From contig NZ_JADEYH010000015.1 of assembly GCF_017114865.1 (NCBI RefSeq), positions 1 through 64,000 on the forward strand: a stretch of DNA of 64,000 nt. The letters run 5' to 3'. A program made the translations under genes and the position numbers. Positions within the stretch are counted from its first letter, which is position 1, and each line of letters begins with the position of its first letter. Below, in pieces: positions 16,704 to 23,979 of the stretch. The notes beneath the pieces are model-generated. The model searched no databases. It saw only the letters and a program-made list of their open reading frames with translations, and was not told the origin of the DNA. The DNA comes from Streptomyces verrucosisporus. GTDB lineage: Bacteria; Actinomycetota; Actinomycetes; Streptomycetales; Streptomycetaceae.

Positions 16704-17531
16704 ATGACCACGTCCACGCTGGCCGCGCTCAACCTCTACCCGGTGAAGTCGTTCGCGGGCGTCGGCACCGCCCGTGCCGTCGTGGAGCCATGGGGGCTGT
16801 CGGGGGACCGGCGCTGGATGGCGGCCGGTCCCGACGGCGCACCGCTCACCCAGCGCGGGCACCCGAGCCTCGCGAAGGCCGCCGCCGAGCCACTGCCCGG
16901 CGGCGGCCTTCGGCTGTCCGCCCCCGGGATGCCGCCGCTGACCGTCGAGGTGCCCGACCCGGCCTCGGGCACCGACGTGTTCGAGGTGTGGAACACCAAG
17001 GTCGAGGCGGTGCCCGCGTCCGGCGAGGCGCACGGCTGGCTGACGGAGTATCTGGGGACACAGGCGAGGCTGGTCCACATGGACGCGCCCGGGCACCGGC
17101 GCCCGGTCACCTCCTCGCACGGCCGCCCGGGTGAGACGGTGAGCCTCGCCGACGCGTTCCCGGTGCTGCTCACCACGGTGTCGTCGCTGGACGCCCTCAA
17201 CCTGCTGATAGAGCAGGGGGACCATCCGGACGAGGGTCCGCTGCCGATGGACCGCTTCCGGCCCAACGTGGTCGTCGAGGGCACCGCGCCCTGGTCCGAG
17301 GACGGCTGGCGCCGCATCCGGATCGGCGAGGTGTCATTCCGGGTGGCCAAGCCCTGCGGCCGCTGCGTGGTGACCACGACCGACCAGGCCACGGCCGAGC
17401 GGGGCAAGGAGCCGCTGCGCACCCTGGCCAGGCACCGCCGCTTCGGCGACCGGCTGCTGTTCGGGCAGCTCCTCGTCCCCGAGAACCCCGGCACCCTGCA
17501 CACGGGCGACCCTTTCGAAGTCCTGGACTGA
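16704..17531 (+). CDS. MOSC domain protein (MOSC N-terminal beta-barrel plus MOSC)
   Basis: The 275-residue protein has the N-terminal beta-barrel (LNLYPVKSFAGV, GDRRWM at 33-38) and a C-terminal MOSC domain with DRFRPNVVVEG, FRVAKPCGRCVVTTTDQ and GDPFEVL. MOSC proteins use a conserved cysteine, here within KPCGRC, to carry sulfur or bind molybdenum cofactor, as in the mARC/YcbX group of N-hydroxylated-base reductases. No electron-transfer domain is fused. It stands alone, 37 bases after the DUF6643 gene. Confidence 0.85.
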   Translation: MTTSTLAALNLYPVKSFAGVGTARAVVEPWGLSGDRRWMAAGPDGAPLTQRGHPSLAKAAAEPLPGGGLRLSAPGMPPLTVEVPDPASGTDVFEVWNTKVEAVPASGEAHGWLTEYLGTQARLVHMDAPGHRRPVTSSHGRPGETVSLADAFPVLLTTVSSLDALNLLIEQGDHPDEGPLPMDRFRPNVVVEGTAPWSEDGWRRIRIGEVSFRVAKPCGRCVVTTTDQATAERGKEPLRTLARHRRFGDRLLFGQLLVPENPGTLHTGDPFEVLD

Positions 17532-17919
17532 CCGGGCACGGGCGGCACGACGGGGCGGGACGGGGCCCCGCGTCCGCGAGGTCCCCGCCGGGCGCCGTTC
17601 GTCCTGCTCGCCGTCAAGCAGGCCGTGCGGCCCCGCCGTGCCACCCTGGCCGTCCCGGGAGAGGAGCGCCGCTCCACGCCCCGCTCCCGGGTGCGCACCG
17701 CCCGAGCGCGGGCGGCTCCTCCCGGCGCCGGCGGCCACGGGGCGATCGGCCCGGGCAGGGCCCGGACGCCGCCGGGCGGCCGGGAGCCTTTCCGAAGGCG
17801 TCCCCATGGAACGGAACACGGAGGGCTCCGCCGCACCGGTCCGCCCGCGGGCGGCCGAACGGCGAAGGCGCAGCGCCACGTTAGACAACGGGGGGTTGCG
17901 GAAACGTTGCGCCCGGGCG
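17532..17919. other. gene-free stretch between convergent genes
   Basis: About 390 very GC-rich bases separate the 3' ends of the MOSC gene and the GAF regulator gene. Open frames here are codon-bias shadows without recognisable domains. I do not see a long perfect hairpin. Confidence 0.4.
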
Positions 17920-19200
17920 TCACGGGACGCCCGGGCCCCGCGGAGGGGCGATCCCGCAGGCCTCCCGCAGAGCCCGCAGCCGGGCGCCGGGCACCGCCCT
18001 GGCAGCCGGGGGCAGCGCACCGACCAGGGCCTCCCAGACCTCCAGGTCCTCCTCCCCCCAGGGGGTGCGCACCCAGGTGTCCAGCAGTTCCGGGTCCCGG
18101 CGGACGATCAGCGCCCTCCGCAGCCGGTCCTCCAGCATCCGCCGTATCCGCGCCACCCCGGGCGCCTCGGACAGCGGCAGCAGCGGACCGCGGTAGGCGG
18201 CCAGCGCGGTGGGCAGGTCGCCGGTGTCCAGCGCCTCGGCGACCGTGTCGCAGTCTGTGCGCATCCGGGCGGTCAGCCGGTACGGGCGGGAGGCCAGCAG
18301 CGGGCCCAGCATCCCGCGCAGCCGGGAGAGTTCGGCGCGCAGGGTGACGGGGCTGACGTCGCGTTCGCCGTACAGCTCCAGGGCGAGCCGGCCGCCGGAG
18401 AGCCCGTCGGGGTGGGAGGCGAGCAGCAGCACGATCTCGCTGTGCCGCGCCCCCAGCCGTACCGGGGCCTCGGACCGGCCGGTGTGGAGCAGGGCGCCGT
18501 CGCGGCCGAGGACCTCCAGCAGGCGGACCGGAGCGGCGGCCGGGAGGAGGGAGGCGAGCTGGGCCTCGGCGGCCCGGGCGGTGGCCTGGACGAGGGCGAG
18601 GCTGTGCGGTGAGGCGAGGTGGTCGCCGCCGGTGATGTCCACGGCGCCCAGCACCCGGCGGGTGCGCGGGTCGTGTACGGGGGCCGCCGCGCAGGTCCAG
18701 GGCTGGACGGGGCGGCAGTAGTGCTCGGCGGCGAAGATCTGCACCGGGTGTCCCAGCGCGAGCGCGGTGCCGGGGGCGTTGGTCCCGGCGTGGGGCTCGG
18801 ACCAGCGGGCGCCGGGGACGAAGTTCATCCGCTCCGCGCGCCGTCTGACGTCCGCGTGGCCCTCCACCCACAGCATCCGGCCCTGCTCGTCGCAGACCGA
18901 CAGCAGGTGGGCGCCGTCCTCGGCGATGCCGCCCAGCAGTTCCCGGAACAGCGGCATGACCCGGCCCAGGGGGTGCTCCCGGCGGTGGGCGGCCAGGTCG
19001 TCGTCGTCGAGGTCCACGGAGGCCGTGTGGTCCACCGCGACCGACGCCCTGGCCGAACGCCGCCAGGAGTCGGCTATCAGACCGCGCACGGGTGCGCCGA
19101 CCGCTCCCCCGGCCAGGAACGCCTCGTGGGCGCGGCGAACGGCTCCGGCCCGTTCGGCCGGGTCCGCGCCCGTCTCCAGCGCCAGCCACTGTCTGAACAC
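17920..19200 (-). CDS. GAF-domain transcriptional regulator
   Basis: The 426-residue protein resembles the N-terminal half of acetoin/AcoR-type activators: LIADSWRRSARASV, a GAF domain (about 75-215, with WVEGHADVRRRAERMNF, GTNAPGTALALGHPVQIF, HYCRPVQPWTCAAAPV), but no sigma-54 AAA domain. After it comes a winged-helix-like region (RHSEIVLLLASHPDGLSGGRLALELYG...VTLRAELSRLRGMLG). This one-piece type is common in streptomycetes. GTG 19200 starts at the conserved FRQWLALETG. It is divergent from phosphoketolase with 271 bases between them, making it the likely regulator of that gene. Confidence 0.8.
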   Translation of the reverse strand: MFRQWLALETGADPAERAGAVRRAHEAFLAGGAVGAPVRGLIADSWRRSARASVAVDHTASVDLDDDDLAAHRREHPLGRVMPLFRELLGGIAEDGAHLLSVCDEQGRMLWVEGHADVRRRAERMNFVPGARWSEPHAGTNAPGTALALGHPVQIFAAEHYCRPVQPWTCAAAPVHDPRTRRVLGAVDITGGDHLASPHSLALVQATARAAEAQLASLLPAAAPVRLLEVLGRDGALLHTGRSEAPVRLGARHSEIVLLLASHPDGLSGGRLALELYGERDVSPVTLRAELSRLRGMLGPLLASRPYRLTARMRTDCDTVAEALDTGDLPTALAAYRGPLLPLSEAPGVARIRRMLEDRLRRALIVRRDPELLDTWVRTPWGEEDLEVWEALVGALPPAARAVPGARLRALREACGIAPPRGPGVP

Positions 19201-19471
19201 GCCGCCATCGTGCTGCCGGGGGGGGCGCCGCGGCAACCGGACGGCGGGGCGCGGAGTGTCGCGTGCGGAGGCTCGCCACGGCGCGCGGCCCCGGCCCGGG
19301 CGGCGTGTACGGGTGTGGCCGACCGCGTGCAGGGGACACGGGCCACGGGCGCCGTATGTCCCGCGGAGCTTCGAAGCCTCTCGGGGCCGGCCGGTCCGCG
19401 AGCCGGGCGGCGGCCCGAGTGACAGCCCGGGCGGCGGCCCGGACCACGACCGAACCACGACCGGAGGTTCC
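19201..19471. promoter_or_regulatory. divergent promoter region, GAF regulator / phosphoketolase
   Basis: The region separates two divergent starts. It holds a near-tandem repeat of GGCGGCCCG-type units at 19405-19442 and a direct repeat of CACGACCG at about 19444-19462. The phosphoketolase ribosome-binding site GGAGG is at 19463-19467. No canonical -35/-10 pair is obvious. Confidence 0.4.
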
Positions 19472-21850
19472 ATGCAGACGCACCCCCCGCTCGCCGACCG
19501 CGAGTGCGCCGAGCTGGACGCGCACTGGCGCGCCATGAACTATCTGGCCGCGGGTCAGCTCTATCTCCGGGGCAATCCGCTGCTGCGCGAGGAACTGCGG
19601 CCCGAGCACGTCAAACCGCGGCTGCTGGGCCACTGGGGCACCTGTCCGGGCCTGGCCCTGGTCTACACCCATCTGAACCGGGCGATCGGCGCCCGCGACC
19701 TGGAGGCGCTGTGCGTGTGGGGGCCGGGCCACGGCGCGCCCGCGGTGCTGGCGGGCAGCTGGTTGGAGGGCACCTTCGGGGAGCTGTGGCCCGGTATGGG
19801 GCGCGACGAGGCGGGGATGGCGCGGCTGTTCGAGCGGTTCTCCTCTCCCGGCGGACTGCCCAGCCACACCTCCCCGGTGGTGCCCGGCTCGATCCAGGAG
19901 GGCGGAGAGCTGGGGCACTGCCTGTCCCACGCCTACGGGGCCGCCCTGGACAACCCGGACCTGGTGGCCTTCTGCGTCGTCGGGGACGGTGAGGCGGAGA
20001 CGGGGCCGCTGGCCGCCTCCTGGCACTCGAACAAGTTCCTGGACCCGGTGCACGACGGCGCGGTACTCCCCGTCCTGCACCTGAACGGCTACAAGATCGC
20101 CAACCCGACCGTGCTGTCCCGCATCCCCCACGAGGAACTGGACGCCCTGCTGCGCGGCTACGGCCACGAGCCGCTGTACGTGACGGCCGCCCCGGACACC
20201 GGTGCGGCCGAGGTCCACCGCGCCCTGGCCGCCGCCCTGGACACGGCGCTGGAGAAGATCGCCGCGATCCGGCGGGCGGCGCGTGAGGAGGGGGCGGCCG
20301 GGCGGCCCCGCTGGCCGGCGATCGTGCTGCGCACCCCCAAGGGCTGGACCGGGCCCCGGGAGGTGGACGGCGACCCGGTGGAGGACACCTGGCGTTCCCA
20401 CCAGATCCCGGTGAAGGACGTGCGCGACGATCCCGGCCGGCTGCGTGTGCTGGAGCGGTGGCTGCGCTCGTACCGGCCCGAGGAGCTGTTCGACGGTTCC
20501 GGCCGCCCCCTGCCCGGCGTGCTGGCGCACGTACCGCGCGGGGAGCGGCGGCTGGGGGCCTCCAAGCACGCCGACGGCGGCCGGCTGCGGCGGCCGCTGC
20601 CGCTGCGCGGCCCGGATGCCTTCGCGGTGCCGGTGGACGGACCCGGTGCGTCCTCCCACGAGCCGACACAGGTGCTGGGCGGCATGCTGAGGCAGGTCTT
20701 CGAGGACACCGCCCGGCGGCGCGACTTCCGGCTGACGGCCCCGGACGAGGCCGAGTCCAACCATCTCCAGGACGTTCTGGAGGCCACACCCCGCGCCTGG
20801 CAGGGCGACTCGCTCGCGACGGACCGGAGCCTCGGCGGCCACGGCCGGGTGATGGAGGTGCTCTCCGAGCACATGTGCCAGGGCTGGATGGAGGGCTACA
20901 CCCTCACCGGCCGGCACGGGCTGTTCACCTCCTACGAGGGGTTCTCCACCATCGTGGCGAGCATGGTCACCCAGCACGCCAAGTGGCTGCAGAGCGCCCG
21001 CGAGGTGCCCTGGCGTACTCCCGTACCGAGCCTGAACTACCTGCTGACCTCGCATGTGTGGCGGCAGGACCACAACGGCTTCTCCCACCAGGATCCCGGT
21101 TTCGTCGACCATGTGCTCACCAAGAGCCCCGACGTGGTGCGCGCCTACTTCCCCCCGGACGCCAACACCCTGCTGTGCGTGGCCGACCATGTGCTGCGGA
21201 CGACGGACACGGTGAACGTGGTCGTCGCCGGCAAGCAGCCCTGCTTCGACTGGCTCGGGCCGGAGCAGGCCCGCGAGCACTGCGAGCGCGGCGCCGGGGT
21301 GTGGGAGTGGGCCGGGACCGAACGGCCGGGACGGGAGCCGGACGTGGTGCTGGCCTGCGCCGGGGACGTGCCCACCCAGGAGGCGCTGGCCGCAGCCTCG
21401 CTGCTGCGCGAGCACCTGCCCGAGCTGGCGCTGCGGGTGGTGAACGTCGTGGACATCGCCCGGCTGATGCCCGCCTCGAAGCACCCGCACGGGTTGCCGG
21501 ACGCGGAGTTCGGCGCGCTGTTCACCCGTGACCGGCCGGTGGTCTTCGCGTATCACGGCTATCCGTGGCTGGTCCACCGGATCGCCCACCGGCCCGGCCT
21601 CCACGACCGGCTGCATGTGCGCGGCTACCGGGAGAGCGGGGCGACCACCACCCCGTTCGACATGGTGGTCCGCAACGACCTGGACCGCTACCGGCTGGTC
21701 ATGGACGTGATCGACCGGGCTCCGGGGTTCGCGGAGCGGGCCGAGGGGCTGCGCGAGTCCGTGCGGGAGGCGCGCGAGCGCCACCACGGCTGGATCCGCG
21801 AGCACGGCACCGATCTGCCCGAGGTCGCCGGCTGGAGCTGGCCGGGCTGA
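19472..21850 (+). CDS. xfp: phosphoketolase (xylulose-5-P / fructose-6-P)
   Basis: The 792-residue protein is full length for the family (about 790-825). It has the N-terminal GHWGTCPGL at 53-61, VWGPGHGAPA at 82-91, the ThDP-binding GDGEAETGPLA at 171-181, HLNGYKIANPT, and the C-terminal domain with FTSYEGF, VWRQDHNGFSHQDPG and YHGYPWLVHRI. The enzyme splits xylulose-5-P or fructose-6-P with phosphate into acetyl phosphate and a sugar phosphate. The GGAGG five bases before ATG 19472 fixes the start. No acetate kinase or phosphotransacetylase gene is adjacent, so the acetyl-P would be used by enzymes encoded elsewhere. Confidence 0.95.
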   Translation: MQTHPPLADRECAELDAHWRAMNYLAAGQLYLRGNPLLREELRPEHVKPRLLGHWGTCPGLALVYTHLNRAIGARDLEALCVWGPGHGAPAVLAGSWLEGTFGELWPGMGRDEAGMARLFERFSSPGGLPSHTSPVVPGSIQEGGELGHCLSHAYGAALDNPDLVAFCVVGDGEAETGPLAASWHSNKFLDPVHDGAVLPVLHLNGYKIANPTVLSRIPHEELDALLRGYGHEPLYVTAAPDTGAAEVHRALAAALDTALEKIAAIRRAAREEGAAGRPRWPAIVLRTPKGWTGPREVDGDPVEDTWRSHQIPVKDVRDDPGRLRVLERWLRSYRPEELFDGSGRPLPGVLAHVPRGERRLGASKHADGGRLRRPLPLRGPDAFAVPVDGPGASSHEPTQVLGGMLRQVFEDTARRRDFRLTAPDEAESNHLQDVLEATPRAWQGDSLATDRSLGGHGRVMEVLSEHMCQGWMEGYTLTGRHGLFTSYEGFSTIVASMVTQHAKWLQSAREVPWRTPVPSLNYLLTSHVWRQDHNGFSHQDPGFVDHVLTKSPDVVRAYFPPDANTLLCVADHVLRTTDTVNVVVAGKQPCFDWLGPEQAREHCERGAGVWEWAGTERPGREPDVVLACAGDVPTQEALAAASLLREHLPELALRVVNVVDIARLMPASKHPHGLPDAEFGALFTRDRPVVFAYHGYPWLVHRIAHRPGLHDRLHVRGYRESGATTTPFDMVVRNDLDRYRLVMDVIDRAPGFAERAEGLRESVREARERHHGWIREHGTDLPEVAGWSWPG

Positions 21851-21931
21851 CGCGCCGGTGCCCGGCACCGGCCGGCCGCCGCCCCCAAACGCCCGGGGGT
21901 GGTGTGGAGCGGTACGGGGCGGCACGGGCGG

Positions 21932-22882
21932 TCAGGCCGCCGTGGGGACGAGCACCACGGGGCAGTGGGCGTGGTGCAGCACCGCGTGGGTGACCGGGCC
22001 CAGACGCATGCCGAAGAGGCGGTGGCGGCGGTGCGCGGCCAGGACGACCAGGTCGGCGGCCGCGCTGGCCTCGACCAGCGCGTGGCCGGGCCCGGCGTAC
22101 ACCGTCTCGGCCCGGGCGTCGACGTTCGGGTACGCCTCGCGCAGCCCGGCGACGGCGTCCACCGGCACGCTCTCCTCGTAGCGGGCCTGCTCCTCGGCGA
22201 TCTCCTCCAGCACCCGGGTCGGCGGCGGCACCATGACGCCGGGGTAGACCGGCAGCTCCCAGGCGTGCAGTACGAGCAGTGCCGCCGCCCGCCGCTCGGC
22301 CTCCTCGAAGCCGTAGCGCGCCGCGCCGGTGTCCGTCCCGTACTCCACGCCGACGACCACGGTGTGCCGGGGGCGCTCGTTGTCGCCGCGCACGACCATC
22401 ACAGGGCCCTCGGTGTGTGCCGCCACCCGCAGGCTCACCGAGCCCAGCAGCAGCCCGGTGAAACCGCCGTGGCCGCGGGTGCCGACCACGGTGAGCGCGG
22501 CCCGGCGCCCGGCGCGCACCAGCGCGGCGACGGCGTTCTCCTCCGCCGCCGACGGCCTGACCTCCAGCCCCGGGGCGCTCTCCCGGGCCCGCTCGGCGGC
22601 CGACTCGGCGATCCGCCGGGCCTGCCGGGCCAGCGCCCGCCGGTGCTCCTCGCCGGCCGTGCGGGCCGCCTCGGTCTCCCCGGCGGCGTCGGAGGCGCCG
22701 GGAGCGCCGCCGGGAGCGCCGGGAGTTCCGCCGGGCGCGAGCCGGTGGGCGGACGCGCCGCACAGGACATCCAGCGGCGCGCCCCTCAGTACGGCCTCCT
22801 CCACCGCCCGGTCCAGGGCGCGCAGGGAGTGGTGCGAGCCGTCGACGCCGACCACGACGGGGAGCTGGACGGAACGGTTCAC
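21932..22882 (-). CDS. tandem universal stress protein
   Basis: The 316-residue protein contains two UspA domains. Domain 1 (1-150) starts VVVGVDGSHHSLRALDRA and ends with the ATP-loop motif GTRGHGGFTGLLLGSVS and PVMVVR. Domain 2 (155-316) has VVVGVEYG, LVVLAAHRRHRLFGMRLGPVTHAVLHHA and CPVVLVP. The second loop lacks the classical G-x2-G-x9-G, so only the first domain is expected to bind ATP. A Gly/Ala/Pro-rich insert lies at about 48-70. GTG 22882 follows GTGAGGACA. Such proteins accompany dormancy and low-oxygen responses; phosphoketolase next door would fit that but may be chance. Confidence 0.9.
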   Translation of the reverse strand: MNRSVQLPVVVGVDGSHHSLRALDRAVEEAVLRGAPLDVLCGASAHRLAPGGTPGAPGGAPGASDAAGETEAARTAGEEHRRALARQARRIAESAAERARESAPGLEVRPSAAEENAVAALVRAGRRAALTVVGTRGHGGFTGLLLGSVSLRVAAHTEGPVMVVRGDNERPRHTVVVGVEYGTDTGAARYGFEEAERRAAALLVLHAWELPVYPGVMVPPPTRVLEEIAEEQARYEESVPVDAVAGLREAYPNVDARAETVYAGPGHALVEASAAADLVVLAAHRRHRLFGMRLGPVTHAVLHHAHCPVVLVPTAA

Positions 22883-23229
22883 TGTCCTCACGTCTCCCTG
22901 GGCGGGCGGTCCGCGCGGACCGCGGCGGGTGTGCCGGGCCCGTTCCCCCGCCGCGGGCGGGCCGGGCCCCGGTGCCCCCGAAGGGCGCCATACCGGTCGG
23001 GGGGCGCCCGGGTACCCTCTCCACCTCCTTCTTTCACTCCTTCCGGGCCTGCTGGGCGGCTGTGCAGTGCGCTTCGGTGCCGATAAGCTCGGCCGTGGAA
23101 GAGAGACGGCGCCACCGGCTGCCCCGGCCTGCGGCCGGCGCGGTTCTTCGCGCCGTCGTCCTCTCCCCGTCCACCCGCTGCCGCGCGAGACCGGGCGGGC
23201 GGCGACCGGCGGCGAGGGGGTGAGCGATC
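22883..23229. other. divergent intergenic region without a gene
   Basis: About 350 bases between the USP and Rv1733c-type genes, which read away from each other. It contains a pyrimidine-rich run near 23020-23045. I see no confident promoter boxes or dormancy-type operator. Confidence 0.4.
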
Positions 23230-23814
23230 GTGCGAGCGATCGCCGGGCTGTGGCGGTGGCGGGGAAACCCGCTGTACCGGACCACCGACCGTGTGGAGGG
23301 CTGGCTGGCGCTGGCCGCCGTCCTGCTGATGACCGTGGGCACGCCCGCCGCCGCGCTGTGGGGCACCCGGACCGCGCACGAGACGCTGATGGGCGTCGTG
23401 CGCGAGCAGCAGCGGCAGCGGCACCAGGTGTGGGCGACGGTCGCCCAGAGCACCCCGCCCGTGGCCGACGGCCCCGAGGCCGAGTCCGGTCACCGGGTGA
23501 ACGCCACCTGGACCTCGGTCGACGGCCGCACCCACTCGGGCACGATCGTCGCCGACCGGCAGACCGAGCCCGGTGACCGGCTGCGCGTGTGGGTGGACGC
23601 CGGCGGCGGGATCGCCGCACGTCCGATGGACGCCGCCACCGCCTCCTCGCACGCCGCTCTGGCCGGATTCGGTACGGCGGTGGCCGCGGCCGGTCTGGTG
23701 GAGAGCGCACGGCGGCTGCTGGTGCGGCGGCTGCTGGCCCGTCGCTACGCGCGCTGGGCGCAGGAGTGGGCCCGGGTGGGCCCCGACTGGGGGCGTACCG
23801 GAAGGTCGAACTGA
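23230..23814 (+). CDS. Rv1733c-family membrane protein
   Basis: The 194-residue protein has the family opening WRWRGNPLYRTTDRVEGWLAL, a transmembrane helix at about 24-46, a soluble segment of roughly 90 residues facing outward (EQQRQRHQVWATVAQST...WTSVDGRTHSGTIVAD), and a second helix at about 140-162 followed by a basic tail. This is the layout of Rv1733c, a dormancy-regulon antigen of Mycobacterium tuberculosis; its function is unknown. The GTG start at 23230 has GAGGGGG ahead of it. Pairing with a universal stress gene recalls the mycobacterial dormancy regulon. Confidence 0.8.
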   Translation: MRAIAGLWRWRGNPLYRTTDRVEGWLALAAVLLMTVGTPAAALWGTRTAHETLMGVVREQQRQRHQVWATVAQSTPPVADGPEAESGHRVNATWTSVDGRTHSGTIVADRQTEPGDRLRVWVDAGGGIAARPMDAATASSHAALAGFGTAVAAAGLVESARRLLVRRLLARRYARWAQEWARVGPDWGRTGRSN

Positions 23815-23979
23815 CGCCGTCGCCGCCCGAGTCCGGCCAGGGCAGGCACGTGGCGGGCCCGCCTGTGCCGTGGCGGGCGGACCGGTCATCCCATCGGTCC
23901 GGCACACGCTACGGTGGTGCATCCGGATGCGCGCGGCAGCGCGATCGAGGTTCGCACGAGGTTTGGGGCAAGGCGGTCC

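Noticed and set aside
16736..21925. Open minus-strand frame of 1729 codons
   Set aside because: It is antisense to the MOSC, GAF regulator (other frame) and phosphoketolase genes. In very GC-rich DNA stops are rare in several frames; the translation is Pro/Arg/Gly-rich without domains.
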